Made by a program: the position numbers and the translations under genes
Shown here: piece after piece, positions 63,861 to 64,000 of the stretch
Numbering within the stretch: the stretch's first letter is position 1
How the letters are laid out: each line of letters starts with the position of its first letter
The notes under the pieces: model-generated
What the model was told of the DNA's origin: nothing
Database searches by the model: none
The model's input: the letters and a program-made list of their open reading frames with translations, nothing else
From: Microstegium vimineum
Taxonomy: Eukaryota; Streptophyta; Magnoliopsida; Poales; Poaceae
DNA: 64,000 nucleotides
Assembly (NCBI GenBank): GCA_022036555.1
Contig: CM039133.1
Location: 5,397,184-5,461,183 of the forward strand
Direction of reading: 5' to 3'

Positions 63861-64000
63861 ATGAATAGGTTTGATCTTCTAGACAATTTTGTTGAAAATC
63901 CTGAAGCATTAATTAGAAGGACAGAAGCCAAGCTCAAGGAAGTAACATAATCATCATTATCAACATCTCAGCTTGAAGCTTCACCCAATCAAGAAGATCA
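63861..64000 (+). pseudogene. Start of gag (runs off the window, early stop)
   Basis: ATG at 63861 begins MNRFDLLDNFVENPEALIRR.., similar to the N-terminus of Athila/Dasheng-type gag. A TAA at 63948-63950 interrupts the frame, which reads on to the edge of the window. Confidence 0.6.

Larger units (their letters stand above)
59649..64000 (+). mobile_element. LTR retrotransposon, probable Ty3/gypsy, 5' part only
   Basis: A 4.05-kb 5' LTR (59649-63694), an Asp-type primer site (63703-63720) and the first gag codons (from 63861). The primer site TGGCGCCGTTGCCGGGGA is the type used by Athila-like and related gypsy elements in plants. Pol is not in the window, so the lineage is inference. It inserted in the transposase gene of the CACTA starting at 57132. 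Confidence 0.8.

Overview
This window is plant nuclear DNA from a grass (Poaceae), probably panicoid, although the species cannot be named from sequence alone. The reasons are the CACTA transposons with GCACTCGGCAAC-type and TTTAGTCCCGGTTGGT-type subterminal repeats, a Sirevirus (Ty1/copia) with TGGTATCAGAGC primer site, a Tat-lineage Ty3/gypsy element, grass-type Stowaway MITEs, an L1-type LINE, and spliced genes with GT-AG introns. Nearly everything is transposable element. The only host-gene material I can recognise is two disrupted genes: an L-type lectin receptor kinase and a ribosome-inactivating-protein-like fragment.

Layout. 1-10043: a minus-strand Ty3/gypsy Tat element with its 5' LTR at 9026-10043. 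Its gag-pol is badly decayed. An intact-looking antisense spliced gene (plant-mobile-domain-like) sits at 1-1945, and the 3' LTR lies beyond the left edge. 10044-14560: a patchwork of CACTA pieces, namely a 389-bp MITE, an orphan terminus, a transposase 5' fragment and a subterminal-repeat fragment. 14570-16050: a tandem duplication of the promoter and first codons of the lectin receptor kinase, one copy carrying a 0.6-kb fold-back insertion. 16263-22326: a minus-strand copia element with one LTR, lying between that 5' end and the kinase C-lobe at 22902-23663. 23664-26417: AT-rich intergenic DNA with Stowaway MITEs.

26418-48069 is a three-level nest. A non-autonomous CACTA of about 0.95 kb (TSD AGT) was entered by a 20.7-kb coding CACTA at 26609-47304 (TSD GAA). 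The transposase gene of that element was in turn entered by an 11.4-kb Sirevirus at 31418-42843 (TSD GTAGT). The coding CACTA carries a TNP2-type transposase (Transposase-associated, TNP2, DUF4218 and DUF4216 regions) and a Ptta/En-Spm-type second gene, both on the minus strand and both damaged.

48993-56318 is a near full-length minus-strand L1-type LINE with a 16-bp target duplication, inserted about 260 bp upstream of the ribosome-inactivating-protein-like fragment at 56579-57131. That fragment is interrupted by a Stowaway remnant and then by another plus-strand CACTA (57132-59648). The CACTA is itself cut by an LTR retrotransposon whose 4-kb 5' LTR (59649-63694) contains a further insertion-like block. 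Its primer site and gag start follow, and the element runs off the right edge.

How it works together: the insertions can be ordered by nesting. No intact autonomous element is evident, because every gag-pol, LINE or transposase reading frame carries stops or frameshifts. The one long spliced gene without visible damage is the antisense gene of the leftmost element.
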